The notes beneath the pieces are model-generated. The model did no database searches. It was not told where the DNA came from and saw only the letters and a list, made by a program, of their open reading frames with translations. The position numbers were made by a program, and so were the translations under genes. This document shows positions 63,010-64,000 of a stretch of DNA of 64,000 nucleotides, piece by piece. Position 1 is the first letter of the stretch; each line of letters begins with the position of its first letter. The DNA comes from JAUUSJ01 sp964439395 (GTDB taxonomy: Bacteria > Bacillota > Clostridia > Lachnospirales > Lachnospiraceae): positions 26,059 to 90,058 of the forward strand of contig CAYTNV010000013.1 in NCBI GenBank assembly GCA_964439395.1, read 5' to 3'.

Positions 63010-63062
63010 AGTAAAAAGAAAAAGCCACTATATTATCATCTGAAAAAGATAATATAATGACT
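63010..63062 (-). terminator. Hairpin and T run just upstream of the TM1266-type gene
   Basis: On the minus strand GATAATATA-centred arms (63023-63037 with 63048-63062; 13 of 15 pairs) are followed by TTTTTCTTTTT, only ~25 bases before the ATG. It either ends an upstream transcript or attenuates this operon. The rest of 63063-63530 shows nothing I recognise. Confidence 0.45.
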
Positions 63063-63534
63063 TATAAATACGCCATATTATGTAGAAATAAAGAAAATGA
63101 GTAAATAAAATTTCTCTATTTCTATATACTATATAATATAATACTTATTGGAAGGGAATATCCCGATACAATTTTTTATATATAGTTTTATATATGTCAC
63201 TTTATCTTTATTCCAGGAATACCTTAGAGCATCAGATATGTTAATTTTAAAATAGACTAATTTTACAGAAAAACTATAAAATCAGAATTATAAACATATT
63301 TTAATGAAAACAAGATAAAAAGTCAATGCAAGAATCAAGTTTTTGTTATTTAGTTTTAACGTACAGGGTGCTATGATTGGTTTGACGGCGCATTTGGTAA
63401 TTAAAATTTCATAGATTTTGTTATTGTCTAATTAAAGAAATCAAAAATAATCCATTTACGAATTGAAAAAATAAGCATAAATAAAGAGAAAAATACAATT
63501 GTTAAGAAAAAATAAAAAATTTTGAAAAAAGCAC

Positions 63535-63563
63535 TTGACAAAATAATTTCAATTTGATAAGAT
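63535..63563 (+). promoter_or_regulatory. Strong promoter of tRNA-Ser
   Basis: TTGACA (63535-63540), a 17-base spacer and TAAGAT (63558-63563), about 60 bases before the tRNA. Confidence 0.75.
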
Positions 63564-63623
63564 AATCAAGCATTGTTGATGAGGCGATGCAAAACTGAAT
63601 AAGAATTTATATTTAGGCATTAT

Positions 63624-63711
63624 GGAGAAGTACTCAAGTGGCTGAAGAGGCGCCCCTGCTAAGGGTGTAGATCGTTTGCGCGGTGCGAGGGTTCAAATCC
63701 CTCCTTCTCCG
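63624..63711 (+). tRNA. tRNA-Ser(GCU)
   Basis: 88 bases. Acceptor GGAGAAG/CTTCTCC with discriminator G, D-arm, anticodon loop CTGCTAA (anticodon GCT), a long variable arm typical of class II tRNAs, and T-arm GAGGG-TTCAAAT-CCCTC. No encoded CCA; TTTTTT follows directly as terminator. It reads AGC/AGU codons and is a substrate of the serS product. Confidence 0.95.
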
Positions 63712-63802
63712 TTTTTTATTGTCCTGTTTTAAAGAAAGGCAGGGTGGTAAGAAACTCATCGTTATATTATATCGAATCATGTCAGAAAAACAAAAAAAGT
63801 AC

Positions 63803-63831
63803 TTGACAGATAATAAGAGATATGATAGAAT
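63803..63831 (+). promoter_or_regulatory. Strong promoter, first of a tandem pair at the right edge
   Basis: TTGACA (63803-63808), a 17-base spacer and TAGAAT (63826-63831). No gene starts after it within the window. Confidence 0.7.
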
Positions 63832-63895
63832 ATTAAAGTTACTATTGAAAAACTTGATAAGGACTTTAAATTAAAAAAAATAAATAAAAAAGTGC

Positions 63896-63924
63896 TTGAC
63901 AAGTTAAAAGATAAGTGATATGAT
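63896..63924 (+). promoter_or_regulatory. Strong promoter, second of the pair
   Basis: TTGACA (63896-63901), a 17-base spacer and TATGAT (63919-63924), 93 bp after the first with the same flank (GTACTTGACA / GTGCTTGACA). Tandem promoters followed by a non-coding leader suggest a ribosomal RNA operon beginning beyond position 64000; this cannot be seen directly. Confidence 0.75.
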
Positions 63925-64000
63925 AAGTGAGTTGTTGCGAAAGCGACAAAGAACATTGACAATTGAACAATAACAACATCCTTGAAAATTCATTTGAGAA

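Noticed and set aside
63683..63874. 63-residue open frame over the end of tRNA-Ser
   Set aside because: It overlaps the tRNA and two promoters and has no ribosome site.

Overview
The window is an A+T-rich (visually about one-third G+C) stretch of a Clostridia chromosome, most likely a Lachnospiraceae member. The reasons are a DUF3881-type gene beside serS, a HydG [FeFe]-hydrogenase maturase (anaerobe), a clostridial-style YesM/YesN sugar-sensing module, and the canonical gram-positive origin order rpmH-rnpA-yidD-yidC-jag-mnmE-mnmG-rsmG to the left of dnaA and dnaN-yaaA-recF-gyrB-gyrA to its right. The species cannot be named from the sequence alone. The replication origin lies at about 47.1-49.2 kb. 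Most genes left of it are on the minus strand and most right of it on the plus strand, as expected for leading-strand bias.

Layout from left to right. 0-13.4 kb is an alpha-glucoside island: an AraC regulator, two GH13 glucosidases, a MalFG-type permease pair with its binding lipoprotein, and a YesN/YesM two-component system with a second binding protein. 13.9-16 kb holds an Rpn-type nuclease gene and a decayed transposase. 16.0-19.1 kb holds an orphan P4/D5-type replicative helicase followed by about 890 bp of tandem 9-bp iterons and three DnaA-box triplets, which looks like a complete plasmid-type origin inside the chromosome. 19.1-29.4 kb has a lipid kinase, a C39-like protein, a YitT protein, an MFS exporter, and a siderophore ABC operon with a divergent AraC regulator. 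29.7-33.3 kb has tRNA-Arg(CCU), a possible tRNA-like RNA, DUF3881 and serS with a T-box. 33.3-38.2 kb has parB-parA, an array of nine parS sites, argS and a coiled-coil protein.

38.4-56.1 kb is the origin core, with an alpha/beta hydrolase at its left edge. oriC is bipartite, with nine perfect DnaA boxes upstream of dnaA and nine between dnaA and dnaN; the right half ends in a DnaA-trio unwinding element. 56.4-60.1 kb has class I fumarase alpha/beta subunits and malQ, separated by a DnaA-box terminator and foldback repeats. 60.3-61.0 kb carries remnants of a radical-SAM gene and an ABC ATPase. 61.1-63.0 kb has hydG and a TM1266-type regulator. The right edge carries tRNA-Ser(GCU) and strong tandem promoters that probably feed a ribosomal RNA operon just beyond the window.

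The most interesting observations are the orphan helicase plus iteron/DnaA-box array 28 kb from oriC (18.1-19.0 kb), the tandemly amplified parS centromere beside parAB (35.1-35.7 kb), DnaA-box clusters away from oriC, and a possible structured tRNA-like RNA (29.96-30.09 kb).
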